A stretch of DNA of 64,000 nt from DATCJA01 sp963734635 (lineage in GTDB: Bacteria > Acidobacteriota > Vicinamibacteria > Vicinamibacterales > UBA2999): assembly GCA_963734635.1 (NCBI GenBank), contig CAVTIA010000003.1, positions 930,001-994,000 on the forward strand. Reading direction: 5' to 3'. The translations under genes were made by a program, and so were the position numbers. Of this stretch, positions 20,221-29,620 are shown in pieces. Below the pieces are notes generated by a model. That model did not search any database, was not told where the DNA came from, and worked only from the letters and a program-made list of their open reading frames with translations. Within the stretch, counting starts at the first letter, position 1. Each line of letters begins with the position of its first letter.

Positions 20221-21847
20221 CTAATTCGTCCTCGCGCTGTTCGTGAACATCCGGAGGAACTCCTCGTTGCTCCCGACGCGTCCGTGGATCGGCACATGCT
20301 GCGCCACGTCGAGCTTCAGCTTGAGCATGTTCTGGTAGAGCGTCTTCTGACCGGGCGTTGGAGCGGCCGGCAGCTGTGCACCCTGGGCAGGCGGCGAATA
20401 GAGATCTGCATTCAGCAAAATCTTTTCCTTGGGCAGATACGCAACCAGCATGTCGAGACTGTGATTGCCCTGCCTGTAGGACGTATCGCCAAGCTCGTAA
20501 GCCATGTCCTGAACGTGCAGGATTTCAAGGATGCGCTCGCCGTCGGTGACCACGTACTTGCCTGTGCCCCGTGCTTCGCCGGCAACGGTCTCGATCGGAG
20601 CCGGGCGACGGCTGATCATGTACATCGGGTTGAATTTCGCCATTCGATCCGGTTGCAACGTGCGCGGAGCGGGATAAAACATGATGTCGAGGTAGTACTG
20701 CTTGTTCGACTCGTGGGTGACGATCGTCGTGCCTTGTGAAAGAAACGTACGCAGCCCGCCCGCGTGATCGAAATGATGGTGCGTGTTGATCAGGTACCGG
20801 ATCTGTTTGCCCGGCACGAGCTTCGCAGCCTCTGCGATCACGGCCAGCGAGCGCTCCTCGTTATTCGGCGCTTCAACCACCGCGACGTAGTCCTTGAACT
20901 CGACCAGCATGCTGTTATGCGTACCGCCGCCCAGCAGCCACACACCCTCGGCCAGCTTCTGGCTCTCCACTCTCACCGAAGGAACCGTCGCGGTCCGCAC
21001 TGCTTCCGGCACGGGCATCGTCGCGACAGGAGCGTTCGGCGTGACGGCCGTGATGCGATATTCGTAGTAATTGTGCGCGGGGTTCAGTCTGGGGTCGCCC
21101 TGGTGGACGTGGAAGAGCGTGGGAAATTTCACGCCTCCGAAGTCCTTGTACTGCGTATAGCGCATCTCGTAGTCCATGTCGCCGTACACAGGATTTGGAA
21201 ACCACGTGTCGACCAGCTCCACCAGATTCTGATCGTTGATCGTCACGTTCATCGTGTACTTCCCGAGCAGACTGAACGAAACGATCGTGACCTTTCTGCC
21301 CGAACTGGGAAAGGCCGAAATCAGACGCTCCCACGATCGGCAGCGTAATCGCGGTGGCATCGGTGGCCGCGAGACCGGCCCTGAGCGCGCCGTGTGGTGT
21401 CAGCGCAAGCTCGAGCTGCCGCAAGTCGCTGAACGAGACGCCGTCCAGATACGGCCGCGTCAGCGGTACGGGCGCGTTGTCGCGCATGTCCCACGCGTAG
21501 CCGCCGCTCACAATCGCGGTCATCCGCTGCTCCGGCATGGGCACGCGGCCGAGCGTGGGATAGCTGCCCTGTCGTCGTGTGTAGTCCTCGCGCGACCACC
21601 GTGCGTCGTAGTCGATCGTGCGCGTGTACGCGCTGACCTCGAAGTGCGGCCAGTCCTCGTCTAGGCCGTAGGTCTGGCCGATTAGCGACGACCAGCCGAC
21701 ACCTGAGTACTGGATGGTCTTCAGCGTCTCGCCGCCCATTGCCTTGAGCGACGCCTGCAGGGCCGCACGCGCGTTGACCTCCTGCGCAGCGGCGGTTCCG
21801 ATCGAGATTCCCAGGGCTGCAATAACAGCGGCGAGCCTTCGCACCAT
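20221..21847 (-). CDS. Exported MBL-fold hydrolase with N-terminal extension, frameshifted
   Basis: About 540 residues from ATG 21847, with GGAGG 5 bases upstream. A signal peptide ('GISIGTAAAQE') precedes a roughly 300-residue beta-rich N-terminal region ('KTIQYSGVGWSSLIGQ'). The metallo-beta-lactamase domain has 'INTHHHFDHAGGLRTF' (HxHxDH) and 'GNHSLDMLVAYLP'. The frame breaks near 21305: removing one A from CAGAAAG joins 'GLSQFGQ' to 'KVTIVSFSLLG'. Related periplasmic proteins are annotated only as MBL-fold. It is divergent from phhA. Confidence 0.82.
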
Positions 21848-22041
21848 GCCTGCCTCCAAAACCGGCCAGCGTTCCCCGCAACTGATGACAGTGCGAGCCC
21901 TTGGCGCGGTCCAGCAGGAGTCTGCCACGGAACTGCTGCTCGTTCAAAATGGAATGCTGTTTGCAGCCCGTCACACGGGCGACCAGGAGCGATGCGGAGC
22001 TCTTGGATAGCTGGACGCCATCCGTTGCACGAAAGCCGCAT

Positions 22042-22938
22042 ATGAAGGATCCATCAACGATCATTGAATACGGCGTCCCGATTGACCCGAAGGTCATGAT
22101 CGAGCCGCCCGACCCAGACACACTGCAGCTCGAACCTGGGCATCCGGGTCTGGGCGATGCCGGTTACGTCGAGCGGCGCAATCAGTTGTTCGCGCTTTGC
22201 CGGCGGCACCGGCTGGAAAACCTGGGCCCGCCTCTGCTCGATTACACACCGGAGGAAACGCGCATCTGGCGCGACGTCGCCCACCGGCTCGACGAGCTGC
22301 ATCGCGCCCATGCCTGTTCGATCTATCTCGAAGCGAAAGACGCGCTTGGCATCAGCTCCACGGACATTCCGCAGTTGAGGCACCTCAGCGAACAGCTCGA
22401 GCAGCAAACGCAGATGCACCTCGTGCCCGCAGAGGGTCCTCTGGCCTACCGCACGTTCTATAGCTACATTGCCGATCGCGGCTTCCCGGTGACGCAGTTC
22501 ATCCGTCACGGGTCGCATCCGGAATTCACGCCCGAGCCCGACATGATTCACGATTGCCTCGGCCACGTGCCCTCGCTGATGAATCATGACTACGCTGAGG
22601 TGCTGACGCTCATTGGGCGAGCGGCGTTTACCACGCAGGATGCGCTACAGGTGCTGGCGCTGAAGCGCTTCAGTTGGTACTCGATTGAATTCGGCTTGAT
22701 CGAAGAATCAGGCGGGACGAAGGTGTTCGGTGCCGGGATTCTGTCATCGACGAGCGAAATCCCGTTTTCGCTGTTCTCGAACGAGGTGCGGCGTCGCCCG
22801 TTCGTGACGGACGAGGTGATCGAGACCGATTACGACCCCTCGCGCATGCAGGACCACTTGTTTGTCATTCCATCGTTCGCCTGGCTGCGCAAGGAGATCG
22901 AAGACCTCGTGCGGCGATTCAAGATCCCGGTGATCTAA
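22042..22938 (+). CDS. phhA: Phenylalanine 4-monooxygenase
   Basis: A 298-residue iron- and pterin-dependent aromatic amino acid hydroxylase converting phenylalanine to tyrosine. The iron ligands are visible: H170 and H175 in 'PEPDMIHDCLGHVP' and E216 in 'WYSIEFGLIEESG'. The length fits the bacterial single-domain form without an ACT regulatory domain. ATG 22042 ('MKDPSTIIEYGV') is preferred over upstream in-frame codons that read poorly. No pterin-4a-carbinolamine dehydratase gene is adjacent in this window. Confidence 0.93.
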   Translation: MKDPSTIIEYGVPIDPKVMIEPPDPDTLQLEPGHPGLGDAGYVERRNQLFALCRRHRLENLGPPLLDYTPEETRIWRDVAHRLDELHRAHACSIYLEAKDALGISSTDIPQLRHLSEQLEQQTQMHLVPAEGPLAYRTFYSYIADRGFPVTQFIRHGSHPEFTPEPDMIHDCLGHVPSLMNHDYAEVLTLIGRAAFTTQDALQVLALKRFSWYSIEFGLIEESGGTKVFGAGILSSTSEIPFSLFSNEVRRRPFVTDEVIETDYDPSRMQDHLFVIPSFAWLRKEIEDLVRRFKIPVI

Positions 22939-22954
22939 AACGTCCCACCGACGT

Positions 22955-22967
22955 GCCACGGAGACAC
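22955..22967. repeat. 13-bp inverted repeat, left copy, flanking the PQQ dehydrogenase
   Basis: gccacggagacac, exactly complementary to 24797-24809. The two copies bracket the quinoprotein gene, the left one just past its stop. It resembles the CCACGGAGACACGGAG-type words found dispersed in other genomes, but that is recollection, not a search result. Confidence 0.6.
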
Positions 22968-24701
22968 TTATCGACTCGCGGTTGACGGTCGGCCGGCTTC
23001 AGGCAACGCAAACACGAGAATCGAATTCCCGCTCGCCGGCCGCTTGATCTCGGGCGTCAGTTCAATCGGGACGAGCGACGTCCAGCTGCCCCCGCCAAAA
23101 CCCGACGGAACGGCGATGTACTGTCGTCCGCGGACAGCGTAGGCAATCGGAAAGCCCTGCGCCGACGTGGGCGTACGCGTCTGCCAAAGCATCGTCCCGG
23201 TCTGCGTGTCGTACGCATAGAAATGGCGATCCCAGTCGCCGACGAAAGCGAGGCCGCCGGCCGTGGTGAGCGCAGCGGTGTTGTAGGGAGTGCGCACACG
23301 CTGTTTCCAGAGGATCCGCCCGTCCCGTCCCATTGCCACGAATTCACCGAGCTGGTTCGGCGACTTGGGGTGGAAGGTGTTGATGCGCGTGACCGTACCG
23401 GTGCCACCTCCGCCCTCTACTCGCCGCACTTCGCGGAAGGTGCCCTTTTCGCACGTCAGGCTCAGCGGGATGTAGAACGCCTGCGCCTGCGGGTGATACG
23501 CCATTGCGCGCCAGCTCTTGAAGCCGGCCGTGCTGGGGCACCACTCCAGCTCCACGTCCATCTCGGGAAGCATGTCCGAGCCATATGTGACCTTGCCGGT
23601 CTGTCGATCGACGGTCATCAGCGTCTGGTATCCGAGATCGAATGCGTTGAGGAACTTGCCGGTCCTGCGATCCAGCTCCCACAGCACACCGATCTTGCCC
23701 ATCTTGAAGAGCGACTGCCGACCGCCGCCGTCGACGAGGACGCTTTCGAACACTTCGTCCATGTCGTGCGTCTCGCCCGGAATGTGCTGGTAGTACCAGA
23801 CGATCTTCCCCGAGTCCGGATCGAGCGCCAGAGTGGAATTCGTATACAGCGCGTCGCCGTTGGTGCCGCGTACTACACGCGCCCAGGGTTTGGCCTGCGC
23901 CGTGCCCCAGTAGATCAAGTTCGCGGCTGGATCGTAGCTCCCGGGGATCCAGGCATCGCCTCCTGCGCGGAACATGAGCGCCAGATCGCCCCACGTCTCG
24001 CCCCCCGGCTCGCCAGGCCGCGCCACCGTCGACGTGCGCCACACTTCCTTGCCGGTCTTCGCGTCGTGCGCCGTAATGAAGCAGACGTCCTCCTTGTAAC
24101 GAGTGCACCCCGTCATGCCCGCCACGACCTTGCCGCGAACGATAATCGGACCGCTCGTGTACTCGTACCCCTTGCTATGGTCGGCGACCGTCGCATCCCA
24201 CACCACTTCGCCCGTTCGTGCATTCAACGCGACGATGTGGGCATCGGCGGTATTGAGATAGACCTTGTCCTCCCAGATGGCGAGATTTCGCTGCGGTTCT
24301 CCCATCGGAGCCTGACCGACTTGAGGAAATTCGCGGCGATATTCCCAGATCAAATCTCCAGTGGCCGCGTCGAGCGCCTGCACGATGCTGTTCGGATTCG
24401 GAACGTACATGATGCCGTCATGTACGAGCGGAGTCGCTTGATTCGACCCCGGGTGCAACGCCCACGACCATGCGAGCTGGAGCTGACCGACGTTCTGCCG
24501 GTTGATCTGGTTCAGCGGACTGTAGCCCCAGCCGTCCAGCGTGCGCCGCCAGTGAAGCCAGTCGTCGGGACTTGGATTCCGCAGCATCGCGTCGGTCACT
24601 GGTGTGAACGTCCTCGGACGCGGGCTCTGCGCTGCGAGCGGAACGAACACCAGCGCGCACAGAACCAGCACACCGGTCGTGAGGACGGGTCGAGTTTTCA
24701 T
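22968..24701 (-). CDS. PQQ-dependent dehydrogenase (methanol/ethanol dehydrogenase family)
   Basis: Periplasmic quinoprotein of about 577 residues from ATG 24701 (GGGAGC upstream). The signal peptide ends near 'PLAAQSP'. Beta-propeller W-motifs recur: 'VQALDAATGDLIWEYR', 'IVALNARTGEVVWDA', 'ITAHDAKTGKEVWRT'. Active-site-like segments are 'GGDAWIPGSYDPAANLIYWG' and 'YQHIPGETHDMDEV'. The vicinal Cys-Cys of classical alcohol dehydrogenases is not evident; a different pair lies in 'GCTRYKEDVC'. The alcohol substrate is unknown. Neighbouring cytochromes c could be electron acceptors. Confidence 0.9.
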   Translation of the reverse strand: MKTRPVLTTGVLVLCALVFVPLAAQSPRPRTFTPVTDAMLRNPSPDDWLHWRRTLDGWGYSPLNQINRQNVGQLQLAWSWALHPGSNQATPLVHDGIMYVPNPNSIVQALDAATGDLIWEYRREFPQVGQAPMGEPQRNLAIWEDKVYLNTADAHIVALNARTGEVVWDATVADHSKGYEYTSGPIIVRGKVVAGMTGCTRYKEDVCFITAHDAKTGKEVWRTSTVARPGEPGGETWGDLALMFRAGGDAWIPGSYDPAANLIYWGTAQAKPWARVVRGTNGDALYTNSTLALDPDSGKIVWYYQHIPGETHDMDEVFESVLVDGGGRQSLFKMGKIGVLWELDRRTGKFLNAFDLGYQTLMTVDRQTGKVTYGSDMLPEMDVELEWCPSTAGFKSWRAMAYHPQAQAFYIPLSLTCEKGTFREVRRVEGGGGTGTVTRINTFHPKSPNQLGEFVAMGRDGRILWKQRVRTPYNTAALTTAGGLAFVGDWDRHFYAYDTQTGTMLWQTRTPTSAQGFPIAYAVRGRQYIAVPSGFGGGSWTSLVPIELTPEIKRPASGNSILVFALPEAGRPSTASR

Positions 24702-24751
24702 CGGAAGCTCCCGGCGCAATCGCCGCCGTGTCCTGTTCAGGCAAACAAAAT

Positions 24752-24842
24752 GGGCGCGGCGTAATGCCGCGCCCTACGTACGAACTGTGTATCTCCGTGT
24801 CTCCGTGGCCCGTGGGTTATGCCGGGTCCAAAAGGACCCGGC
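24752..24842. repeat. Two compact hairpins, each followed by CTACG or TACG
   Basis: The first is gggcgcggc/gccgcgccc (24752-24760 with 24766-24774, loop gtaat), followed by TACGTAC. The second is gccgggtcc/ggacccggc (24821-24829 with 24834-24842, loop aaaa), followed by CTACGTTC. Both are perfect 9-bp stems. The right 13-bp copy of the flanking repeat (24797-24809) lies between them. Confidence 0.8.
24797..24809. repeat. 13-bp inverted repeat, right copy, flanking the PQQ dehydrogenase
   Basis: gtgtctccgtggc, complementary to 22955-22967. It lies between two compact hairpins upstream of the dehydrogenase start. Confidence 0.6.
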
Positions 24843-24855
24843 CTACGTTCTCGAG

Positions 24856-26317
24856 CTACTGGAGCCTTGCGGTGGAGTTGCGCTTCGGCACGTGTCCGAC
24901 CGGGATCCGCGCCGTTTCCTTCATCGTTGCGACGTCGATTGCCGAGGTCCAGTTCGAACCTGACATCGCGACGTAGGCAGTGCGGCCGTCCGGGGTCAGA
25001 GTGACCCAGTTCGGGTCGATGCCCCCGGTCATTTCGACCGAACCCAGGATCTTGAAGTCCGGCAGCGACAACTTGTAGACGACATTGTTCAGCCGGCTGT
25101 TCGCGATCAGGATCTTCGAGTCTGGCGTCACAGCCAGACCGTGCGATACGTTGCCACCCACCTTGACCTGTTTATTGGCCGGCACCTCCGGGTAGCTGAC
25201 CCGGCGGAGCTCTTTATGCGTCGCGAAGTCGACGACAAGGAAACCATTGAACTCGCTCAACTGCGCGAAGATGTAGCGCGTCGAGCCGTCGGGATTCTGA
25301 TCGAAGGCCATAGGCCGTATGCCGAGGTCGACGTCCAAGAACCACGCGAGTTCGTCCTTCGTGGTGTCGATCACATTGATTCTCCCGACGGGTGTCGAAC
25401 CGGCCACCGCGTAGCGGCCATCCGGCGTCACGTACGTGTTGTGGATGCCGTGGTTCGTGCGGACGGTCTTGGCCAGCTTGCGTGCGGTCGTGTCGATCAC
25501 GTCAACACCGCCCGGCTCCGAGCGAATCGAGACGTACACCTTCCGGCCGTCCTTGCCGATGGCGAGGTTGTTCGGGTGCCCGCTCAGCGGGATGCTCGTC
25601 AGCACCTGGAACGTGCGCGCGTCCACGACTTCGAGGGTGCTGTCGGCCTCGTTGCTCACGTAAATCCAGCGCCCGTCGGGCGACGCGACTGCTCCGTGGC
25701 CAACTTCGATCCCTTTGATTTCACCCACCACCTTGTTGGTGGCCGGGTCAATGACGTGCACGTTGTCGCCCGCGCTGTTCGTCTGAAGAATGCGCACCTT
25801 TCCGGCTGGCGTTGACGCAGCAGAGGTTGACGACGCACCGGTCTTGCCGCCGACCCAGGCGGCCAGCGTCTGCCATTCCGGGTCGCTCTGCGACGTCCAG
25901 TGCTTGCCGCCGCTGTGATACAGATCGCCATCCGGCGTCATTCGTCAGCGTATGGATCAGCAGCCTGCTGACTTTCGGGTTACCGGGCACGACGCGCGTG
26001 CGCACCAGCTCGAAGTTCTTGCGCGACTGCTCCTCGTTCCATGTCGTCGCGCCGGGTGAGAGCTCCTGCAGCCGCATCGGCGTTCCTTCGATGTGGCACG
26101 ACACGCAGCGTGCGTGACCGTCTCGCTTGGCGAGGAAGATCGGCTGCACGTTCGTCTTGAAGTACTCGAAATCGAGAGTCGCCTGACTGGCGGCCGGCTG
26201 CTGGGCCACGGTTGCCGGCATCGACCACAGCGCGGCAACGAAGACGACGGCGGCGACAGCTGTCAGCCGGAAGTACCCGCCGCGACGACCAATGGACGGT
26301 GTTTCCGATCGCGTCAT
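24856..26317 (-). CDS. YVTN-type beta-propeller protein with N-terminal heme-like CxxCH, frameshifted
   Basis: About 486 residues from ATG 26317 (AGGAG 8 bases upstream). After a signal or anchor segment ('AAVVFVAALWSMPATVAQ') come 'HARCVSCHIEG', a c-type heme site, and 'WNEEQSRKNFELVRT'. The rest is a seven-bladed propeller with 'VASPDGRWIYVSNEADSTLE', 'VTPDGRYAVAGS' and 'LTPDGRTAYVAMSG'. The frame breaks near 25937; removing one A joins 'LLIHTLT' to 'MTPDGDLYHSGG'. Proteins of this build bind ligands or carry electrons in the periplasm; the role is unknown. It lies downstream of the secreted protein gene at 26376. Confidence 0.82.
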
Positions 26318-26375
26318 GATCTTCACTCCTGTCTTTGCGAGCCTGTGACTTCCGTTATGCATGATGGCGACTACT

Positions 26376-27290
26376 TTATTTGCCGGGGGGGGCGACTCCT
26401 CGATATGGCTTCAGGCCGATGGTCAGACTGTTCTCTACGCTGTAGTTGCCTTCGTGACACGCCTGTTCGAGCAGCTGGAATCCCGGTTCTTTGTTCCGAA
26501 GCAGCGCGGAAACCATCGTCCAGGGACGAGAGTAGACCTGCGGGTCCTCGATCCGCCCCTGGTAGTGGATGGTATCGGCGTCGATCATCGTGTACCGCTC
26601 CACAACGTGGAGCCGGTCGCTGAAAAAGTTGCCGGCATTATCGATCCAGGTAAGCCCGTTCGAGTTCCTTACGTCGATAACCAGCGTATTCCCCTCCCAG
26701 CGCCCGCGCGAGTCACCCAGATAGAGCTTGATGGCGTTCGCGACGTGCGGCTTCTCCGTGGTCGGGATGACACGATGCGAGTGGGAGAACTCGAGGAGGT
26801 GCACGACGTAGCCCGGCGTCTGCATGATCTGATGAGGCCCCGGCGCAACGATATACCGCGGCACGCCGGGCGGCAGGCAGGCCGCCAGCGGCGAGATGTA
26901 GCGGGCGACCATGTCCTTCTTGAGCGCCATCGCCCACGGTTGATACGGTATCTTCCGATCCGGCGTGTCGAAGACGATGCTCGGACCGGGCTGGGTATTG
27001 AGCCCGTCGGCGCCGTGCTCCTCGATGTCCTGCGACGTATAGGCGCGATCCCAGTACCCCTGCATGTCCGGCACGCCGTCGGCGGTCCGAGGTGGTGTGA
27101 AGGTTTTGATCTTTTCGATCGCACAGGCATGAAACTTGGTCGGGTCAGCGAGAGGACATCCCGCGGCGGTGCGCGGTGCCTGCTGGGCCGACGCGACGGT
27201 CGCCGAAAGCACCACCGCAAGCGCGCCCATACCAAGCGAGCCACAAATGATTTCGTTGGCGCGCCCTGCGCGCCTGGGACGCGGCTTCAC
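26376..27290 (-). CDS. Secreted hypothetical protein, 'GRWEGNTLVIDV' family
   Basis: A 304-residue protein starting at GTG 27290 (GGGAGG 6 bases upstream). The signal segment ends at 'VASAQQAP'. The core motif 'RGRWEGNTLVIDVRNSNG' and 'RLHVVERYTMID' also occur in the proteins at 49662 ('GRWDGDTLVVESYGYND') and 55081 ('GRWDGDTLVVDTIGM'). It is therefore one of three paralogs in this window. The family is abundant in acidobacterial genomes as I recall, and uncharacterised. Confidence 0.78.
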   Translation of the reverse strand: MKPRPRRAGRANEIICGSLGMGALAVVLSATVASAQQAPRTAAGCPLADPTKFHACAIEKIKTFTPPRTADGVPDMQGYWDRAYTSQDIEEHGADGLNTQPGPSIVFDTPDRKIPYQPWAMALKKDMVARYISPLAACLPPGVPRYIVAPGPHQIMQTPGYVVHLLEFSHSHRVIPTTEKPHVANAIKLYLGDSRGRWEGNTLVIDVRNSNGLTWIDNAGNFFSDRLHVVERYTMIDADTIHYQGRIEDPQVYSRPWTMVSALLRNKEPGFQLLEQACHEGNYSVENSLTIGLKPYRGVAPPGK

Positions 27291-27382
27291 GCGGAACCTC
27301 CCATCAGAAAGGTCTCTTCAAAGGCGGTTGAAGCCCGGGCCGGTTGTCCGGCAGGCAATGATAGCGCAAATACCGGTGGGGG

Positions 27383-28366
27383 TCAGGGAATCAGCAGCGA
27401 CGAACCGACCGTCTTTCCGGCTTCGAGATCGGCGTGCGCCCGCGCCGCCTCTTCCAGAGGATATCGCGCTCCCACGTGCACTTTGACGGCGCCGCCCTTC
27501 AGCATTCCGAACACGGCGTTGGCCGATGCCACAAGATCTTCGCGCCGGGCGGTATAGGTAACGAGTGTCGGCCGCGTGAAGTACAGCGATCCATGCTTCT
27601 GGAGGAGGCCCGCTTCGACGGGCGGGGGCGCTCCGGTCGTGGTGCCGAACGACACGAAGAAGCCGCGCGGTTTCAGGCTCTTGATCGACGCATCGAATGT
27701 CGCCTTGCCGACCGAGTCGTAGACCACGGGCACACCGGCGTCCCCGGTAATCGCCTGCACGCGCTCGACGATGTCCTCGCGAGTGCGATCGATGACCTCC
27801 GAATAGCCATGCTCCCGCGCCAGGCGGCACTTGTCCGCCCCGCCTGCGACGCCGATCATTTTCGCGCCGAGGTGCTTGCCCCACTGCCCCGCCAGCAGGC
27901 CCACGCCCCCCGCGGCGGCATAGAACAACACGAACTCGGCTGGCTTCACGGCATAGCAGCGTTGCAGCAAGTACTCCACCGTCATGCCTTTCAGTATTGC
28001 CGCCGCCGCGATCTCGTCCGGAACATCGTCTGGAACCTTCACGAGCCTGGAGGCCGGGACAAGCCGGTGGCTTGCATAGGACCCGGGAGCGCCTCCCGCA
28101 TATGCGACGCGATCGCCGGCCTTCACGTCGGTCACACCGGCGCCGATGCGCTCGACGACGCCGACCGCTTCGCTGCCGACGCTGCTCGGCGTCTGGAGCG
28201 GGTAATAGCCCGACCGGTGGTACACGTCGAGATAGTTGACGCCGACTGCCGTCTGTCGAACCAGTGCTTCGCCCTCGCCCGGATCCGCCAACTGCATCGT
28301 CTCGACCTTCAAGACGTCGGGACTGCCTTGAGCGGCCATTCGAACCACGCGTGCCTGCGTGCTCAC
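27383..28366 (-). CDS. qor: NADPH:quinone oxidoreductase, zinc-independent MDR family
   Basis: 327 residues from GTG 28366, preceded by AGGGGGAAG, the same length as E. coli QorA. The family is evident from 'GVNYLDVYHRSGYYPLQTPS', 'GSEAVGVVERIGAGV', the NADPH-binding 'AAAGGVGLLAGQWGKHLGA' and the C-terminus 'AGKTVGSSLLIP'. The zinc ligands of alcohol dehydrogenases are absent, as expected. It performs one-electron or two-electron quinone reduction in the cytoplasm. It follows the Gfo/Idh/MocA gene in the same direction, 82 bases away. Confidence 0.9.
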   Translation of the reverse strand: MSTQARVVRMAAQGSPDVLKVETMQLADPGEGEALVRQTAVGVNYLDVYHRSGYYPLQTPSSVGSEAVGVVERIGAGVTDVKAGDRVAYAGGAPGSYASHRLVPASRLVKVPDDVPDEIAAAAILKGMTVEYLLQRCYAVKPAEFVLFYAAAGGVGLLAGQWGKHLGAKMIGVAGGADKCRLAREHGYSEVIDRTREDIVERVQAITGDAGVPVVYDSVGKATFDASIKSLKPRGFFVSFGTTTGAPPPVEAGLLQKHGSLYFTRPTLVTYTARREDLVASANAVFGMLKGGAVKVHVGARYPLEEAARAHADLEAGKTVGSSLLIP

Positions 28367-28448
28367 GTTGCTTCCCCCTGCGCTTCTCGCTGCGCCGCCG
28401 TTCGCCGGACCAGCGCAGACCATGATTCCAGAGCGTGCGTTTACGGAA

Positions 28449-29483
28449 TTACCGATCTGCCTCCGCCAGCAGTTCCGCAACGCGGACGGTTCGTCCCTCG
28501 CGTGCCGACTTGATACCCGCGAGTACGACCGCGAGCGATACCGTTCCCTTTTCACCGTTCATTTCGGGCTCGCCTTGCCCGCGAACGGCGCCGGCAAATT
28601 CCGCAAGCTCCGATGCGATCGGGTCGCTCGCAGTGCACGATACCTGACGCGCGCCCTGTGCCCCGCGCTTCACGAAGCGCAGCCCGTGATCCACATCGTA
28701 ATGGGCGCTGGCTTCTTTGCCGTAAATATTCATCACGTAGTATTCGGCCGCCGACGCGTAACTGGCGTTGAGCGTCGAGAGCGCGCCGTTTTCGTGCTCG
28801 AGGATCATGCTCGCGACGTCCGGATTGTCCCCAGGCAGCACGAGCTGCGCTGAACGTCCGCTCACCGCCCTGATGGGTCCCATCAAGTATTCGAGCACGT
28901 CGGTGTAGTGGATTCCGATCTGCAGCATCACGCCGCCCGGCATTCCCTCGGACGTGTAACGCCACGAGGTCACATCGATCTTGCCGAGCCGGTCGCGGCT
29001 GATGTTGGCTTCGGCGTTCACCATTCGTCCGAACTCGCCTGCGTCGATCTGCTGTCGCACCCACCGGAAATGGCTTTCGCGGCGCCGCTGGTATCCCAGC
29101 GCCAGCACGACCCCTGCACTGCGACAGCATGCAGTCAGCGCGCGCGCGTCGGCAACCGTGTTTGCGATGGGTTTATCCAGAAATACATGCTTTCCCGCGT
29201 GTGCCGCCGCGCTGGTCGTTTCCAGGTGGACACTGTTGGGCGTGGTGTTGATCACGGCTTCCACACGCCGGTCGTCGAGCATGGCTTCATAGCTTGCCGC
29301 CGCATCGCATCCGTACTTGGCAGCAAAGGCATGACGCTTCTCCTCGGACCGTGTGTAGCAGGACACAATCTTCAGTGCGCCGGAACGATTCGCAGCGTCG
29401 GCGAGCACATCCGACCACCATCCGATACCTACGCAGCCGACCCTGACTGGTTCGAAAGACACCGATCGATCTCTATCGTTCAC
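28449..29483 (-). CDS. Gfo/Idh/MocA family NAD(P)-dependent oxidoreductase
   Basis: A 344-residue cytosolic enzyme, start GTG 29483. The Rossmann domain begins 'VRVGCVGIGWWSDVLADA'; the family signature 'HVFLDKPIANTVADARAL' contains the catalytic Lys-Pro, and the second domain has 'GGVMLQIGIHYTDVLEYLMG' with its conserved His. Substrates are usually sugars, inositol or related polyols; none can be assigned. It is upstream of and co-directional with the quinone reductase. Confidence 0.9.
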   Translation of the reverse strand: MNDRDRSVSFEPVRVGCVGIGWWSDVLADAANRSGALKIVSCYTRSEEKRHAFAAKYGCDAAASYEAMLDDRRVEAVINTTPNSVHLETTSAAAHAGKHVFLDKPIANTVADARALTACCRSAGVVLALGYQRRRESHFRWVRQQIDAGEFGRMVNAEANISRDRLGKIDVTSWRYTSEGMPGGVMLQIGIHYTDVLEYLMGPIRAVSGRSAQLVLPGDNPDVASMILEHENGALSTLNASYASAAEYYVMNIYGKEASAHYDVDHGLRFVKRGAQGARQVSCTASDPIASELAEFAGAVRGQGEPEMNGEKGTVSLAVVLAGIKSAREGRTVRVAELLAEADR

Positions 29484-29606
29484 GCTTCTCGGTTCTCGCT
29501 TCTCCGTTCGTGTTCACGTTCGGTTCACGTTCACGTTCTCGGTTCATGTTCATCCGCGCCCGAACCTGAACACGAACTGAGAACGGAGAACTCAGAAGTG
29601 TGAACG
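29477..29606. repeat. Inverted short-period array (GTTCACG / GAACGGAG types)
   Basis: The left side is a run of GTTC-, TCTC- and CACG-containing units ('gttcacgttcacgttctcgg' around 29530); the right side is their complement in order ('gaacacgaactgagaacgg' around 29570). It fills the gap between two same-direction genes and reaches the GTG start of the Gfo/Idh/MocA gene, so a hairpin could affect its expression. Confidence 0.75.
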
Positions 29607-29620
29607 GCGTAAGTCATCGT

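Noticed and set aside
23223..24764. 513-residue plus-strand frame over the PQQ dehydrogenase
   Set aside because: High-GC shadow of a clear propeller gene; no start signal or recognisable domain.
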